From Thermothielavioides terrestris NRRL 8126 (lineage: Eukaryota > Ascomycota > Sordariomycetes > Sordariales > Chaetomiaceae), in contig NC_016457.1 in NCBI RefSeq assembly GCF_000226115.1, positions 3,534,001 to 3,598,000 on the forward strand: DNA of 64,000 nucleotides. The letters are read 5' to 3'. The notes under the pieces were generated by a model. That model was not told the origin of the DNA. It saw only the letters and a program-made list of their open reading frames with translations, and ran no database searches. This document shows positions 1 to 10,297 of this stretch, piece after piece (position 1 is the first letter of the stretch; every line of letters begins with the position of its first letter). Position numbers and translations under genes: made by a program.

Positions 1-297
1 ATATCGGCGATCCCAGGCAACGTCGGCGGTAGGCAGGCCGTCGATGATCTGGGCAAACGTGAAGAGCGCAAGCTCAGTGGAGAGCAGGTTGGAAACGGCA
101 CGGACAAGCAACTTGTAGTGTTCCGAATGGTCGATCTCGTACGGAATGCGCGAGGCTTTTGCCGCGCTGGCCAGCAGTCTGAGCCGTGGCGTGACGGCAA
201 CCAAATCCTCCTCGGAGAGGCCTGGCGGCCCGGTGGGCGATGTTGAGGACGGCCCCGAAGGAGACCCGGATCGAGTAGGTTCGGGCGAGCGCGACAT
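1..297 (-). CDS. Hypothetical protein, N-terminal part (runs off the window)
   Basis: An open frame on the minus strand runs from an ATG at 297-295 to the window edge, 99 codons without a stop. The first 25 residues are Ser/Pro/Gly-rich and look disordered. From about residue 27 the sequence becomes ordered-looking and helical, with DLVAVTPRLRLLASAAKAS and LLSTELALFTFAQIIDG segments. Codon choice is GC-rich at third positions, as in the other real genes here. I do not recognise the family. The C-terminus lies to the left of the window, so neither length nor introns can be judged. The start is the first ATG after an in-frame break and is reasonable but unproven. Confidence 0.5.
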   Translation of the reverse strand, partial: MSRSPEPTRSGSPSGPSSTSPTGPPGLSEEDLVAVTPRLRLLASAAKASRIPYEIDHSEHYKLLVRAVSNLLSTELALFTFAQIIDGLPTADVAWDRRY

Positions 298-1649
298 CTC
301 GACTGACCGTTGAACTCTCTGTCTCTGATGTCGATTTCTAGCTCTTTGGAACGTTCAGGTGGAATTGCTGTCTTGCTCGCGTTCCAACGGGCCATCGACC
401 AATGATCAGCACCGGCAGATGTACATTGTTCAAAGCAACGAATCCTGACGCCCGCTGCGGTCCTGCAGGTCAGGTGGCCCGGACCGCCCGAACAGGGGCC
501 AAAGGACATGACAGAGCAGATCATGCGCCATCGCTCACTGTTGCTCAGTAGCGACCCAGCCGCATCTCGCCGCGTGCGGCGCCTCGCTTCGCGACGCTAT
601 TGCCATCGAGCATCAGGCAAATAGCCGCGCTACGCAGTGTTCCCCCGAGCCTTCTGCGCAACGAAGGGCTTGCCAGATTGGCCGGGGCGCGAACCTGGAA
701 ACCAGCGAACATATCCCTTTGCCGCGAGCCCTTATGTGGGCAATGGACCGACAGGTAAGGCCCAGGGCTGCAGACTCGCGGCAGGCAGCTTGGTGGTTTG
801 AAAAATTGGCTAGGCGTGCTCATCCTTCCTCCTTGATTGTTTTCCGCTTTTCCCTCCCGAGGACGGGTAGATCTGACGAAGCAGAAGAAAGAGATCAAGC
901 CATCGTCAGGCCGGTCTCGAGTAAACAATGAAAGGGGGAGAGGGACACCAGGTCGGTGGTTGTTGCAACACCACATGGGCTGAGCCGGAGACGAAACACC
1001 ATCAGAGGCTTGAGCAACGCAGCTCGTCGATCACAGTGGGCTACAGTGCGCTTGGCTCTGCCGATGGCTTGGCTTCACACTTACTAGGGCACAGCGAGGA
1101 CTAGCGAGGACTATGGCATGATCACCTCTGTTGTTTTAGACTTCAACGAGCTGGTTGCGACATGAAGACCCAGCCCGAATCAGTACAGTAAGGTTATGTG
1201 CGTGGCTGTAATCTTTTTGCGATAATTTATGCTCCCCTCCCAGCAGCTGTTTTCAATCGGGGTACTTGTGTTGTTCGGCGTGAATGTTGTCGTGCTTGAG
1301 ACTGGAAGTCGTTTAATTAGCCCCTGCTCATGTCCCGACAAAGACGCTGTTGATCAGGAGCAGCTTCCCTAGACGCGCATCGGCTTTCAGGCAACGTAGA
1401 GTTGGTTGGACTGGCAAACAATCCCATTGTTTCTCCGCAAGCTGCGACAGCCACAAAGCCGAGGTAGTAGCGGCTGATGAGGTCCCCGAAGTCATGAACG
1501 TCCGACGGTGAAGTATAAAATACAAGTCCTGCCCGTACTCCAGCCGAAATGCAAGACCAGCACCCAACACCTCGATCTCCGCTTGAACGGCTTCCATCGC
1601 CCAACCACACAACCAAGCTACCAGGTTTGTCAGCCCAGCACGAGTACTC
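298..1649. other. Intergenic stretch, no supported gene
   Basis: Promoter side of the partial gene on the left. The open frames here, such as the minus frame at 545-976, are rich in Cys, Arg and Pro, show no domain-like pattern, and have no plausible intron joins. I see no tRNA or repeat. Confidence 0.5.
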
Positions 1650-2180
1650 ATGGACGCCCACCAGGAATCAACTTGGGCCGCCCAGGGCCGTGTGTGCGAG
1701 CACGTTGAGCCAATGCCCATGGACTGGGAATCCAACGCTGTTGATGTGGAGATGGAAGAGCTCACCCGCGACTTCGATCTCATGCGCATCGATTGCGACG
1801 CAGATTCAATTGAAGACGGCTCAGAGGCTGGCCAGCCCGGAGCTGACCGGCCAAACCTCGGTTTTCCTGCCTTTCCTCTCTCTGCCGAATGTTTCAAGGG
1901 ACTCCGTAACGTCTTCCAGCTCTTCCTTCCGGCAGGGTTCCAACATGCAGACGGCCAACTGACCGGACCAGGAACCGCGCGCCTCGCAGACGGTGCAGGA
2001 CTCCGGCAGTCGTCGCCCCCTTCTCCATCAACCAACACCATTGCTAGCCGAAGCCCTTCCCTGCCCCAGCAGGGAAGCGGCAGTGCCAGTGGCACGTCCT
2101 TGCCGACACTGATCTTCCAACCTGTTTACATAGCGGGCAACGTCCAGGTATCCTTCAACGGTTCAAGCCACAGCCAGTAA
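1650..2180 (+). CDS. Possible hypothetical protein, acidic N-terminus, beta-prone C-terminal motif
   Basis: Single open frame of 176 codons. An in-frame second ATG pair at 1713 and 1719 is an equally good start. The N-terminal third is acidic (EMEELTRDFDLMRIDCDADS), the middle has a hydrophobic segment FKGLRNVFQLFLPAGF, then a Ser/Pro/Gln linker, and the protein ends LIFQPVYIAGNVQVSFNGSS plus a few residues. Codon usage around 1719-1900 looks coding. No family is recognised. The C-terminal 20 residues alternate hydrophobic and polar residues with two Gly/Asn turns, a style seen in fungal amyloid signalling tails, but that resemblance is only visual. It could also be a non-coding frame. Confidence 0.35.
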   Translation: MDAHQESTWAAQGRVCEHVEPMPMDWESNAVDVEMEELTRDFDLMRIDCDADSIEDGSEAGQPGADRPNLGFPAFPLSAECFKGLRNVFQLFLPAGFQHADGQLTGPGTARLADGAGLRQSSPPSPSTNTIASRSPSLPQQGSGSASGTSLPTLIFQPVYIAGNVQVSFNGSSHSQ

Positions 2181-3310
2181 GAGGATCGATCAATGGCAGG
2201 TTGTCCCGGAACCTCGAGCGTTCGAATTCCTGAGGCCCCAGGTGTCGAGTCAGGTAAGTCTGGCACCCGTTCGTCTTCGCGCAGGCGGGGAGACGAGCCA
2301 GGTATGTTCAACTACTGGATCGAGACAAACGATGATCTGGGAGTTTCTTTGATTCAGCGCCAGCAACAATAAATTTGTCAACTCCAAGCCATACCATAAT
2401 CCTAACGTGTTGTGCTTCGACGCTCGTGAAAAAAATGCTTCAGCCTTCGCCCATACATGTCGGCGCGGCTAGACTTCATGTTGCTCTATACCTATACCCT
2501 GAGCCGATGCACCTCTATTTCTCTCTTTCTACTCTCGCTCCCGCGCTCGCGCTCTGTCTTCTTCCTCCGCCGATACTCCCGTTTCCCACTGAGGGAGCCA
2601 TTCCCCCACCCGGTTTTCATCAACTGGCGGAAACCGCCGATCACAACCAAGCAAGTAGCAACGTGACGTGATCGAGCTTCCGGGTTTGGATAGCGGCGCG
2701 GTCAGGGGCAGCTTATGGCCCCGCAGTCTGTGGACGGTCATTCGCCGAATGCGAGCTACCCCGTGTTTCGATCTGCTAGTCCGCTCCGCAGCGTGGGCGG
2801 GAGATAGGCCGGCCCCGGTCCAATCACCGCCCACAAATCCACCCGTGCTACACTTGTGTCGAGGTGGGTAGCCGCGGTTGAAACGCCCGCGTATCTGTAC
2901 TTTGTCGGGAGACACAAACGCATTACCGTGGCGCCGCCAGTCAGACGTGGAAGCCCACCTTGGCCGGGCCACCAGGGCTATTTCAGGTAGCATAGCGCGA
3001 CAGAAACGGAAAGCGGCCGTGGCGGCCAATGCGCGTAAGGTCTACACGCTGCGTTCCATTCGCACTGGATCCGGAGCCCAAGGAGGCGCTGGAGATCGCT
3101 ATCGCCACTTTGGTGACCGAAGAAACCTTCCGTCCCTGGACGTTGACCCGCGGCCGGCGGGATGCTTGACGAAAGCTTGTCCGGAGCTGAGTGTGACATC
3201 GGCTTGCCAAGCAGCATATAAAGTGAGGTTTATTGTTTCCGTCGGCGACCTCGAAGCCAGCACAACTCGCCAGGCCAACAACCCCATAACTAGCTGCCCA
3301 AACAGTCACC
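2181..3310. other. Intergenic stretch before the RNase gene
   Basis: Several overlapping open frames occur on both strands (for example 2529-3029 minus and 2878-3357 plus), but none has a recognisable pattern or clean codon bias. The last 100 bases hold the promoter of the RNase gene, with AGCATATAAAG at about 3212-3222 as a possible TATA element about 90 bases before its ATG. Confidence 0.4.
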
Positions 3311-3846
3311 ATGGTCCAGGTAAAAAGCACCCATTTCCCCTTGCCCATAGCAAGTGAGACCAATGACAGCCTAGACTAACCGCCAGCAGCTCATCCCCAC
3401 CCTCGTTGCCTTCATCGGCGCCGTCGCCGTCTCGGCGGCACCGCTCACGGAAACCCGGGCCGCCTCCGAGACCTGCGTCTACACGTGCGGCAGCGTGTGC
3501 TACTGGCAGTCCGACATCGACGCCGCCGTCAGCAAGGGCGTCTCGCTGCAGGAGAGCGGCCAAGAGATTGGTGAGTTGCGCGCCGGTACATACCTATGGA
3601 GTAGTGCCTTGGGCTGACGATGTCCTGCTCTCAGACGGCTACCCGCACCAGTACAATGACTACGAAGGCTTCGATTTCCCGACCCCGGGCCCGTGGTACG
3701 AGTTCCCCATCTTGTCGAGCTACAAGGTCTACAACGGCGGCTCGCCGGGGCCGGACCGGGTCATCTTTGACGCCAACGGCCGGTTCGACTCGGTCATTAC
3801 GCACACCGGCGCGAGTGGGGATGACTTCGTTGCTTGCAAGCACTAG
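3311..3846 (+). CDS. Secreted guanyl-specific ribonuclease, T1/N1/F1 family
   Basis: Exons 3311-3319, 3390-3570 and 3635-3846 give 133 residues. Both introns are GT-AG; the first has a CTAAC branch site just before CAG. The protein starts with a signal peptide ([17 protein letters not shown]), then a mature part beginning near [15 protein letters not shown]. The catalytic set of the RNase T1 family is complete: His in [13 protein letters not shown], Glu in WYEFPILSS, Arg in GPDRVIFD, and His in [11 protein letters not shown]. Paired cysteines sit near both ends (CVYTCGSVC and FVACKH), as expected for the two disulfides. Family members are about 104-110 residues when mature and cleave RNA 3' of guanosine outside the cell. 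The first exon encodes only Met-Val-Gln, which is easily missed by gene callers. No ribotoxin-type insertion loops are seen, so a nutritional or general secreted RNase is the simplest reading. Confidence 0.95.
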
Positions 3847-4542
3847 TTTGAGGCTTGGCTTGGCATGGTGGGTGGGGGGGCTCCTGATTCGAATGAGATT
3901 GCTGGCGAAAAGGGGAAGCGTCACATTCGCGAGACGGCAGGGAATAGACCTACAAGTAGGTAGTGCACAATTAGAGGGCTCCCGGTGAAATTTGCTGTCA
4001 GAACTCGTGCGCCCTTTCCGGCCAGCTGGATGTGCTCCTGGGCGGACGCTAACCTGCCGCCGCGGCCGAGATTGGCTTCTGTACTTCACTCACAAGCAAT
4101 GTGAATGGGGAGACTGAAAATAGAAAGAGTGGCATGTTGTCGGTCAGGGGGACTGTGAGTCGTGAATGAGAGTCCGCAAGCTGATGTTAGAATTCCGAAC
4201 CTTGGAGCGACGCACTATGATTAATGGCACCTTTCCAAGTGAAGCAGCGGTTATTTTTGACTTAGCGACTAATTCTTGATAAAGTCCTAACGTTAGACAC
4301 ACTCCAACAAAGGTTGGTTTGGTGGCTGAACAACCGCTAGCCTAGCATTCATCCCAGCTTGATTGATTCAGGTCCCCACGCGAATATCAGGGCAAACATC
4401 TCCGTGTACCAAGAGCATGGCATCTATCTGCTCCGGCCTGGCTGTATGTGCAAACAGACAAACTCACAGAAGCGAGCGCGGATCAAACACTCGCGTGCAC
4501 ACATTGATGATGCTTACAATTCTTGCTCGTAAAATCAAAACA
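3847..4542. other. Intergenic stretch between RNase and tRNA genes
   Basis: Holds the 3' untranslated region of the RNase gene and the 5' flank of the tRNA. The open frames inside are antisense or out of frame with the RNase exon 3. Nothing else is supported. Confidence 0.5.
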
Positions 4543-4626
4543 GGCGGAATGGCGCAATGGTAGCGTGTGGTCCTCCTACTGGGAGAGCTAAGACTGAGGT
4601 TGTGGGTTCGAGTCCCATTTCCGTCG
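4543..4626 (+). tRNA. tRNA-Arg (anticodon CCT) with a 12-nt intron
   Basis: A full cloverleaf can be drawn. The acceptor stem is GGCGGAA with TTCCGTC (one G-T pair), the D stem GCGC/GCGT with loop AATGGTA, the anticodon stem TGGTC/GACTG, and the T arm GTGGG-TTCGAGT-CCCAT. The anticodon loop reads C-T-CCT-A, then an inserted CTGGGAGAGCTA, then A, placing a 12-nt intron at the standard position after base 37. The intron can pair with the anticodon region (CTCC with GGGAG). A T-run at about 4629-4633 serves as the pol III terminator. It decodes AGG. Confidence 0.92.
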
Positions 4627-4628
4627 TC

Positions 4629-4633
4629 CTTTT
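4629..4633 (+). terminator. Pol III terminator of tRNA-Arg
   Basis: Run of five T two bases after the tRNA 3' end. Confidence 0.8.
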
Positions 4634-5118
4634 TCTCGTTAGCGCCATCGTAGGCATTTGATAGGGACTTGATTGCCGCAAGTGAAGGCGGATGGCTTGC
4701 ACTTTTTGACCAAGTAGCGCAGACTGCGTAGAAAAGTTAAACAACTAATGTAGTGCTAATGACGTTACATTCTTGTCGAATGTCGGTTTTAGCTGTCAGT
4801 TTTTCCTAGCCCCTTTATTCTTGCCAATTTATTGCGCTGTGGCAATGCCAGAGGAAGTTCCCGTCATACCTATCCACTGCCATTGGTGACAGAGGAAAAA
4901 GGGAGACGCGGCAGGCAATGAGCCGGGTAAAACGCGTTCATTCAGTGCCACCGCCCTCTTTCCAGGTCCCCCTTCAAAGCTTGCCTTGTCCATCGGCTTT
5001 TCCCCTCCTCCTCAACTTCCAACCCTTCCTAAGCAGCGATGCCATATGCTACCCCACCACTACCCAGATCGCCAACACAAGCCTCGCCAAAACCCTATAC
5101 CGCTAGCCCCGTCTACAT
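4634..5118. other. Intergenic stretch between tRNA and Swi5-like gene
   Basis: Pyrimidine-rich sequence with no convincing open frame. Contains the 3' end region of the minus-strand Swi5-like gene. Confidence 0.5.
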
Positions 5119-5996
5119 TTAAGGTGGGACACCGACGCCAAACTCGCCCGACTCGTACAACGTCCGGATCGGCACTCCTCGGTTCTCGGCGACGAGGCCG
5201 ATGAGCTGCTGCCCGATGTCCTTCATGTCGTTGTACTCCTGCAGGCGGCGGATGTATGTTTTGACCGTGACCTCGGCGGGTTCGCTTTGTGGTTGGTCAG
5301 CCCTGCATTAAGCATCCGGTCCTGCGTTTCCCCTAGGGTCAAGTGAAGCAATACCTGAGCTGCGATTCCTCGTCTTCCACCTCGTTTGTAGTTTGGAGCA
5401 ACATCCGTAGGGTACCTTGGGCTTTGGCGAACGCGTGGCACTGCGGATTGGAGTGAATTAGGATGCACTGCGTGGGGACCAAGGGAGAGCAGCAGGCCGT
5501 ACAATCTTGATCATGTAACCCAGGCAGTCGTCCTGTATGGGCGCAAAGACGAATTAGCCATCTAAGTAGATAGTCGAGGTGCTTAGGTAGCGTTGCATAC
5601 ACTCAAAAGACGCTCGAGCTCTCGCTGATCACCGGCGACAACCTCGACCGGCTCGTCCGCGCCCGACCCTGTCACCACAATCACCGACTGATCGGCATGG
5701 CCATCTTGAATGCGGGCGTCAATGGCCCAGGGATCATCATCCTGGGCAGAGCCGTCGAGCACATGACTGGGCGTTTGCTGAATCCTGAGAAGCCAGTGCC
5801 GATAACCTTCCAACCTCCGCTCCACCCTGGAGATGATGCGCTTCACGTTCCCATCGGACTCAACTCTCCGCGCGAGCCATTTCTCAAACGATGAGACTAG
5901 GGACAGCTGGGTTTGCACAGCGGCAGCGGTCTCGCGGTCTCCGTCCGCACCGGTGGTGGAGCGCTTGCCGTGGTCGTCATTGGCTGCTGTCGCCAT
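5119..5996 (-). CDS. swi5: Swi5/Sae3-like recombination mediator protein
   Basis: Minus-strand exons 5603-5996, 5355-5532 and 5119-5284 join in frame to 245 residues. Both introns are 70 nt with GT-AG ends. The last exon is the diagnostic part: TVKTYIRRLQEYNDMKDIGQ followed by QLIGLVAENRGV and a short end. This matches the Swi5 family core (helix, L-xx-YN-x-x-x-D-x-x-x-x-x-x-G, then an AE-x-RG-type end). Swi5 binds Sfr1/Mei5 and stimulates Rad51 and Dmc1 strand exchange in the nucleus. Classical Swi5 is under 100 residues; this model has about 190 residues of uncharacterised N-terminal sequence containing an acidic, Gln-poor region and a Cys-rich stretch encoded by exon 2. Exon 2 is the least certain part. 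An in-frame upstream ATG at 6173 would add 59 residues with plausible codons. DCP1 ends only about 115 bp from that ATG. Confidence 0.65.
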
Positions 5997-6287
5997 GTCG
6001 ATAAATGCGAGGTATTCGTCAACGGGGCAAGTGATGAAGAGAGTCGGGCCAACCGATTGCTGCAGGATGATAAAGCTTGTGGAAAACACAGTGGGGAAAG
6101 CCTGTCGAGGCACTGTGACCAAAGGGCGGTTGCCCATCGCCGATGGACGTTCACCTCGTAGGCATACCGACACACGCAGCGTCCGGCTGTTTATGTGACA
6201 ACCTCTGCGAAGCAGATCGACTTCGATGAATGCCCCAGAACCGTTGCCGACCGGCCCGAGACGATCTTCAAGCCATGCCGGAGCACG

Positions 6288-7046
6288 TCACGCGGCGTTC
6301 TTCTGGCCAAACAGCTCCGTTACGCTCAGCCGTTTCCCAGCGGCGATATCGGTGCCTCCAGCTGCAGCTGCAGTCCCTGAATCGGAGGCAGGAGGGCCGT
6401 TGTCTAAGCTCCCCGTCGCCGCGGCCTGCATGTAGGCATCCAAGGCGTGTCGGCCCTGCTGCCAAGCGCTGAGGATCAGGTTCGCATAGACCTCGCGCGT
6501 ATTGTCCTCGTCGGAGTATATCCAGAACCCGATGATCCTCTTCTCGGTTTGCGCCTCGTCGCCCACGTTCCCGGTCCCCGCGCCGTCATCCTCGAGCCGG
6601 AAGACGATAAGCTCGCCGACCACTTCGCAATCCGTCACCCTCAGCAAGTCTATCACCAGATTGTCCATGCTTCGGCGGTCGAGGACAAAGACGCAAACGC
6701 GCGGGAGGGTATGGCCGGTGGGCGCCACGATGGGCTCCTCCTCGCAGACAAACATGGTGCCCTCGGCGCCGTGCTTCTCCCAGCCTTGGGTCGACTCGAG
6801 GAAGTTGTAGGCGACTGCGTTCGAGGCGATGGCCAAGATGGAGCGGATGCTGGGCCGGTAGCGGCGCAGGACGCGCAGGCTGAGCTCGGTGTTGTCCCGA
6901 GGAGGAGGCGGCGGCGGCGGCGGGGGGTTGCGGCTGTCGGAGAACTGGGCCGCGTCGGAGTCGTAGTCGGAGACGGCCACCTGGCGCGGTCCGGTGCTGC
7001 TTGCCTGGCGGCGATGTCGCGACTTTCGAGGCGTCGGCCGACTCAT
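6288..7046 (-). CDS. dcp1: mRNA-decapping enzyme subunit 1 (DCP1)
   Basis: Uninterrupted minus-strand frame of 252 residues from the ATG at 7046-7044 (MSRPTPRKSRHRR start, preferred over an ATG 39 codons upstream that would only add a Ser/Pro-rich leader). A basic N-terminus and a proline run near residues 40-49 precede an EVH1/WH1-type domain: LSLRVLRRYRPSIRSILAIA, AYNF, then WEKHGAEGTMFVCEE, VCVFVLDRRSMDNLVIDLLR, and a C-terminal helix in TREVYANLILSAW. These are the hallmark segments of DCP1, which binds and activates the Dcp2 decapping hydrolase in cytoplasmic P-bodies. Length fits fungal DCP1. A short Ala/Gly-rich linker and SVTELFGQKNAA end follow, the kind of short linear motif that recruits decapping partners. 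The Swi5-like gene lies immediately downstream on the same strand. Confidence 0.92.
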   Translation of the reverse strand: MSRPTPRKSRHRRQASSTGPRQVAVSDYDSDAAQFSDSRNPPPPPPPPPRDNTELSLRVLRRYRPSIRSILAIASNAVAYNFLESTQGWEKHGAEGTMFVCEEEPIVAPTGHTLPRVCVFVLDRRSMDNLVIDLLRVTDCEVVGELIVFRLEDDGAGTGNVGDEAQTEKRIIGFWIYSDEDNTREVYANLILSAWQQGRHALDAYMQAAATGSLDNGPPASDSGTAAAAGGTDIAAGKRLSVTELFGQKNAA

Positions 7047-9089
7047 ATTGGGGAAGCGTGAAATACGGCTACCGGAAGTTGGCAGCGTGCGTGATTCCGT
7101 GGGTCGTGGGAGCGATTTTTGTGACGGCGGACATGAAGGTGCCAGATGGAAGCGGCTGGCCAAAAGCTTCGCAGCTCCCGTTGTTAGTTGAACTCTTGGG
7201 CTTCTGTGCGCAAACAGCAGGTGGGGGTGGGGTCGGGTGCATCCACAACAACCTGGAAATGCAGCGGCATTGGTTCGCCCCGTGCCCCCAGGATTTCAGG
7301 GATCGAGAGGTATCAACGAATTGAACCAACAAACGAGCGGGTTCTTCCGGGTTCCGCGTCGGTGTGCGGAATAAACGCCAGCCAGACGCTGCTATAGAAG
7401 CCGCCTTGTTCCCATTGATTTCGGGGCTCACATGTTCTAGAATGCCGCACTCCCCTACAACTGGCGCATTATCTGAGCAAAAGAAAACAAACAGGTCGGG
7501 TACCTTACCTTACCTCCTCGTCTGCAACCGGGAGGAATCCATCCAGCAAGCTCATCAGTTGGTGCCGCCCGCGTCGAAAAGCCACATCATCGAGCTCACC
7601 GAGGCCAGGCATCCTCCTTCCCGTTCCTCAGTCTGCATGAGTGCAAAGCGACCAACGAAACATAACGGGGACGGTCTGAGGTCCGGCGCTGACGGCGAGC
7701 GGGTGGTGGATCGGGAGTGCGACCTCGTACGTTTCTGCTTTCATCCTGTGACCTCATTGGCGGGCCTGGGCTTCCCAGTACCCGGATTCTCTGAGCACAT
7801 GCCGACCACTGCACAAGTTACGCGGTATTTAATCCCGCCAATACTCCCGTCTGTATACGGTTGGCGTCCTCGGCAGGACCGAACCCGAGGCCGAGGATGC
7901 CATCAACGTTGTTCGGACTACTACCGCCCGACTGCTTATTGTCAGGCTCCAGGGCAAGCACATGCGCGGTTTTCCTTGCTGTTTCCCAGTTACCCGCAGG
8001 TTCAGCCATGCCATGATACCTGATACCTGATGCGCAGGTCGAGTAGTCCCTAGTTACCTATTTATGTTCATGTTATCCCCGCTGTTCTTCGCAGCTTGGT
8101 TGGTCCTACCAGGTAAATAAACAGCCCCAGCAAGACTTCCGCCATGATGAAATCCCCCTCTGGCCCAGGCGGCCTTCGCGCCAGGTTCGTCCGTTGGATT
8201 GTGCTCACGCTCTCTTTGGATCTTGGTGGACGACCGTCTCGGGCGCTTTCCCACATCTGCGCCCTTCTGCGCTACCCCGTCACTGTCGATGCGGGTCCAG
8301 GGCTCTCCGTCCTCGTCCCCGCCGTCTCTAGCCCCCACTGCCTTGTCCCTGCTCCCAATCCTCTGCGCCTTCGATCCTGTGGGATTGCAGCCACTGCTGC
8401 GCATACCCTGCTCAAGGATCGAATACAGTTGCGGGAAACGCATCTCAGAGGGCGGTCGTGAAGTGGAATGATTCTCAGACCGCATTTCCCTTAAGGAGGA
8501 TGGGAGATGGCGCACAATCAGGGGGCGAAGAGGAAGAAGATGAATCTAATCTGCCTAGTAATTACACGATATTCGCGCTCAACGCACCAAGCGTGATGCG
8601 TGCTTGTCGCCAATGGAAATATAGAACAGGACTCAGGTTCTGCAAAAGGATTCGTGATCCTCCTAGAGGGGGTGAACATGGAGACGGAGTACTCATGTAG
8701 ATCGCCATTGTTCAAATTGTGATCGACGCCGGTAACGTCCTTTCCGGTGAACCTGGCAGAACCCTGTTGGAGGATCGAGCTCTGTAAAAGCCTTGTAACA
8801 TTTAGAACTTCAATAGCTTCCCGATCGCTGCGTCTCGCTGCGGTGTGTCAGACGTCAAGCGCCAACAACAATAACAACAATCGCTACGGTGTGTTCCTGC
8901 TCGATACCATCGATCCCACTTCTCAATCACTTTCTGTTACGCTTATTGCCCCTAGTTTGCGGTGTGGGAACACCTGCCTTCCGCTGTAGGACGCTTTTTG
9001 CTCGCTGCGTTAGGGCGGATTCCAGGTTTGTCGGCTTTCAAATGTTGGCCCTACCTTATATACTCTAGATTCACTCTTGCATTGCCAAC
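7047..9089. other. Two-kilobase intergenic stretch, no firm gene
   Basis: The minus frame 8054-8515 (153 codons) has a disordered, charged composition and could be a small hypothetical gene; 7818-8009 minus might be a further exon. I could not find a join that keeps a convincing frame, so neither is called. TACC/TACCT-type short repeats occur near 7500 and 8028-8040. A CAA/CAACAATAA microsatellite lies near 8862-8882. Confidence 0.4.
9055..9063 (+). promoter_or_regulatory. Likely TATA element of the small secreted protein gene
   Basis: TTATATACT lies about 30 bases before the ATG at 9090, a tight spacing that implies a very short 5' leader. The start context is CCAACATG. Confidence 0.45.
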
Positions 9090-9263
9090 ATGCACCTATC
9101 CGCGATAACGTTAGCCGCCTTCGCTCTGCTCGCCCAGAGAGCGCTGGGAGGTTGCAGCAACCGCCCTTGCGATGCCAGCCATCTAAACTCTCCGGGTGGA
9201 TGGTGTGTCTATGGCCACGATTTCTATTGCAACGATGATGGCTATCAGTGTGAATTCTGGTGA
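9090..9263 (+). CDS. Small secreted cysteine-rich protein, 57 residues
   Basis: Single-exon frame of 57 codons. Residues 1-20 form a clear signal peptide (MHLSAITLAAFALLAQRALG). The mature part is about 37 residues with five cysteines (positions 22, 27, 39, 47, 54) and is rich in Gly, Asn, Asp and aromatic residues, ending YQCEFW. The odd cysteine number suggests either a free cysteine or a dimer. Short length, secretion signal and cysteine spacing are the usual profile of fungal effector-like or antimicrobial peptides, but I recognise no named family and infer no specific activity. It sits about 1 kb from the left edge of the transposon island, a common setting for such genes. Codon use is less GC-biased than in housekeeping genes of the window. 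Confidence 0.7.
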   Translation: MHLSAITLAAFALLAQRALGGCSNRPCDASHLNSPGGWCVYGHDFYCNDDGYQCEFW

Positions 9264-10297
9264 TCACTGCTAGCGAATGGTCGCGATCTTGGCAGGCGAG
9301 CAGAATGGTTGATTACGGTGTAGCACGCAGCAGGCCCGCGGCGACATGCTTGATAAGGCTGACAGGGACACGGGTGGTTGGCTTTGCGACGGCTCCCAAG
9401 AGCGGAGCGGTTTGGCGCTATATATGGATACTTTAGCAATATTAGTTGTGGATGTGTCGACTACACCGACTTGCCCTCTTCGGTCCCTGCAGAGATTCGA
9501 CGCGGATTAGCCATTCGCCTGCTGTCTCACGACTGCAGTCTCGCGAGTTCTCACGCAAACAAGCTTAAGATGCACGGTTAGGTGCATGGCTGCGGTAACT
9601 AACCCGGAAATTGCAGGTTCCCGTCTGCACCCGCCATGCCGAGTCCCGCCCCCCAGGGTGATCGGCTGTTTCTGTGCTCTGGCGATCCGAAGCCTCGATG
9701 CGATCAAAGACCTCTGGGGCCGGCGGACTTCCTACAAGGACGAGTGGCCAACGAGGGTCGACGTGGCGTGCGACGAGGAGCCCGAGCATTGGGCCCAGAT
9801 CGCGCGCGAGCTGTGTAGACTGATTTCGTGAACATGGTATAAACAAGTCACTTACGATGCATATGCGTAGGTGGAAAGCCATAAAAAGCGAGGACCGGCT
9901 TACGTACCCTATAATTAGTCCTAAAACGGGCGTCTGGAATGCGGCTCGTGGCTATATTTAAAGCGATGGAATTGATTGTCGCTAACTCAAAATAACTGCA
10001 GAAACGCCGCACGACCCACAGCATCGCTTTCTGCCCCAGCGGCCAGTTATTCTTAGAGGAATACTACGCCCTGGCACTTGTCCACTAGAGAATGCGAGCG
10101 TTTATATAGGTACTTTGTATATAAGAATGCTGGGTTGACATAGACCTTGACCTGCAGTGATGACACCGACCCCTTTTGCCTGCGTTTTCGCACTGCAGCT
10201 GCTCGCCTTGCGGAACACGTGTACGTTTTCTGCAGTCCCTTATAGGTGTACGCCCTCATCTCGAATAGAGAGACGCTAGACGTCCTAGTTGGCTAGC
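9264..10297. other. Left flank of the transposon island
   Basis: A plus-strand frame at 9586-9831 (81 codons) ends with a plausible amphipathic stretch (EEPEHWAQIARELCRLIS). It may be a fragment of a degraded gene; I do not call it. From about 9,830 onward the AT content and TA-rich words rise, which looks like leakage of RIP-type mutation into unique flanking DNA. Confidence 0.4.
10293..10297. repeat. Target-site duplication of element O, left copy (CTAGC)
   Basis: CTAGC directly precedes the left LTR. The identical 5-mer directly follows the right LTR at 44568-44572. Confidence 0.9.

Noticed and set aside
545..976. Minus-strand open frame of 143 codons
   Set aside because: No domain-like segments, poor codon pattern, and no supporting splice or promoter signals.
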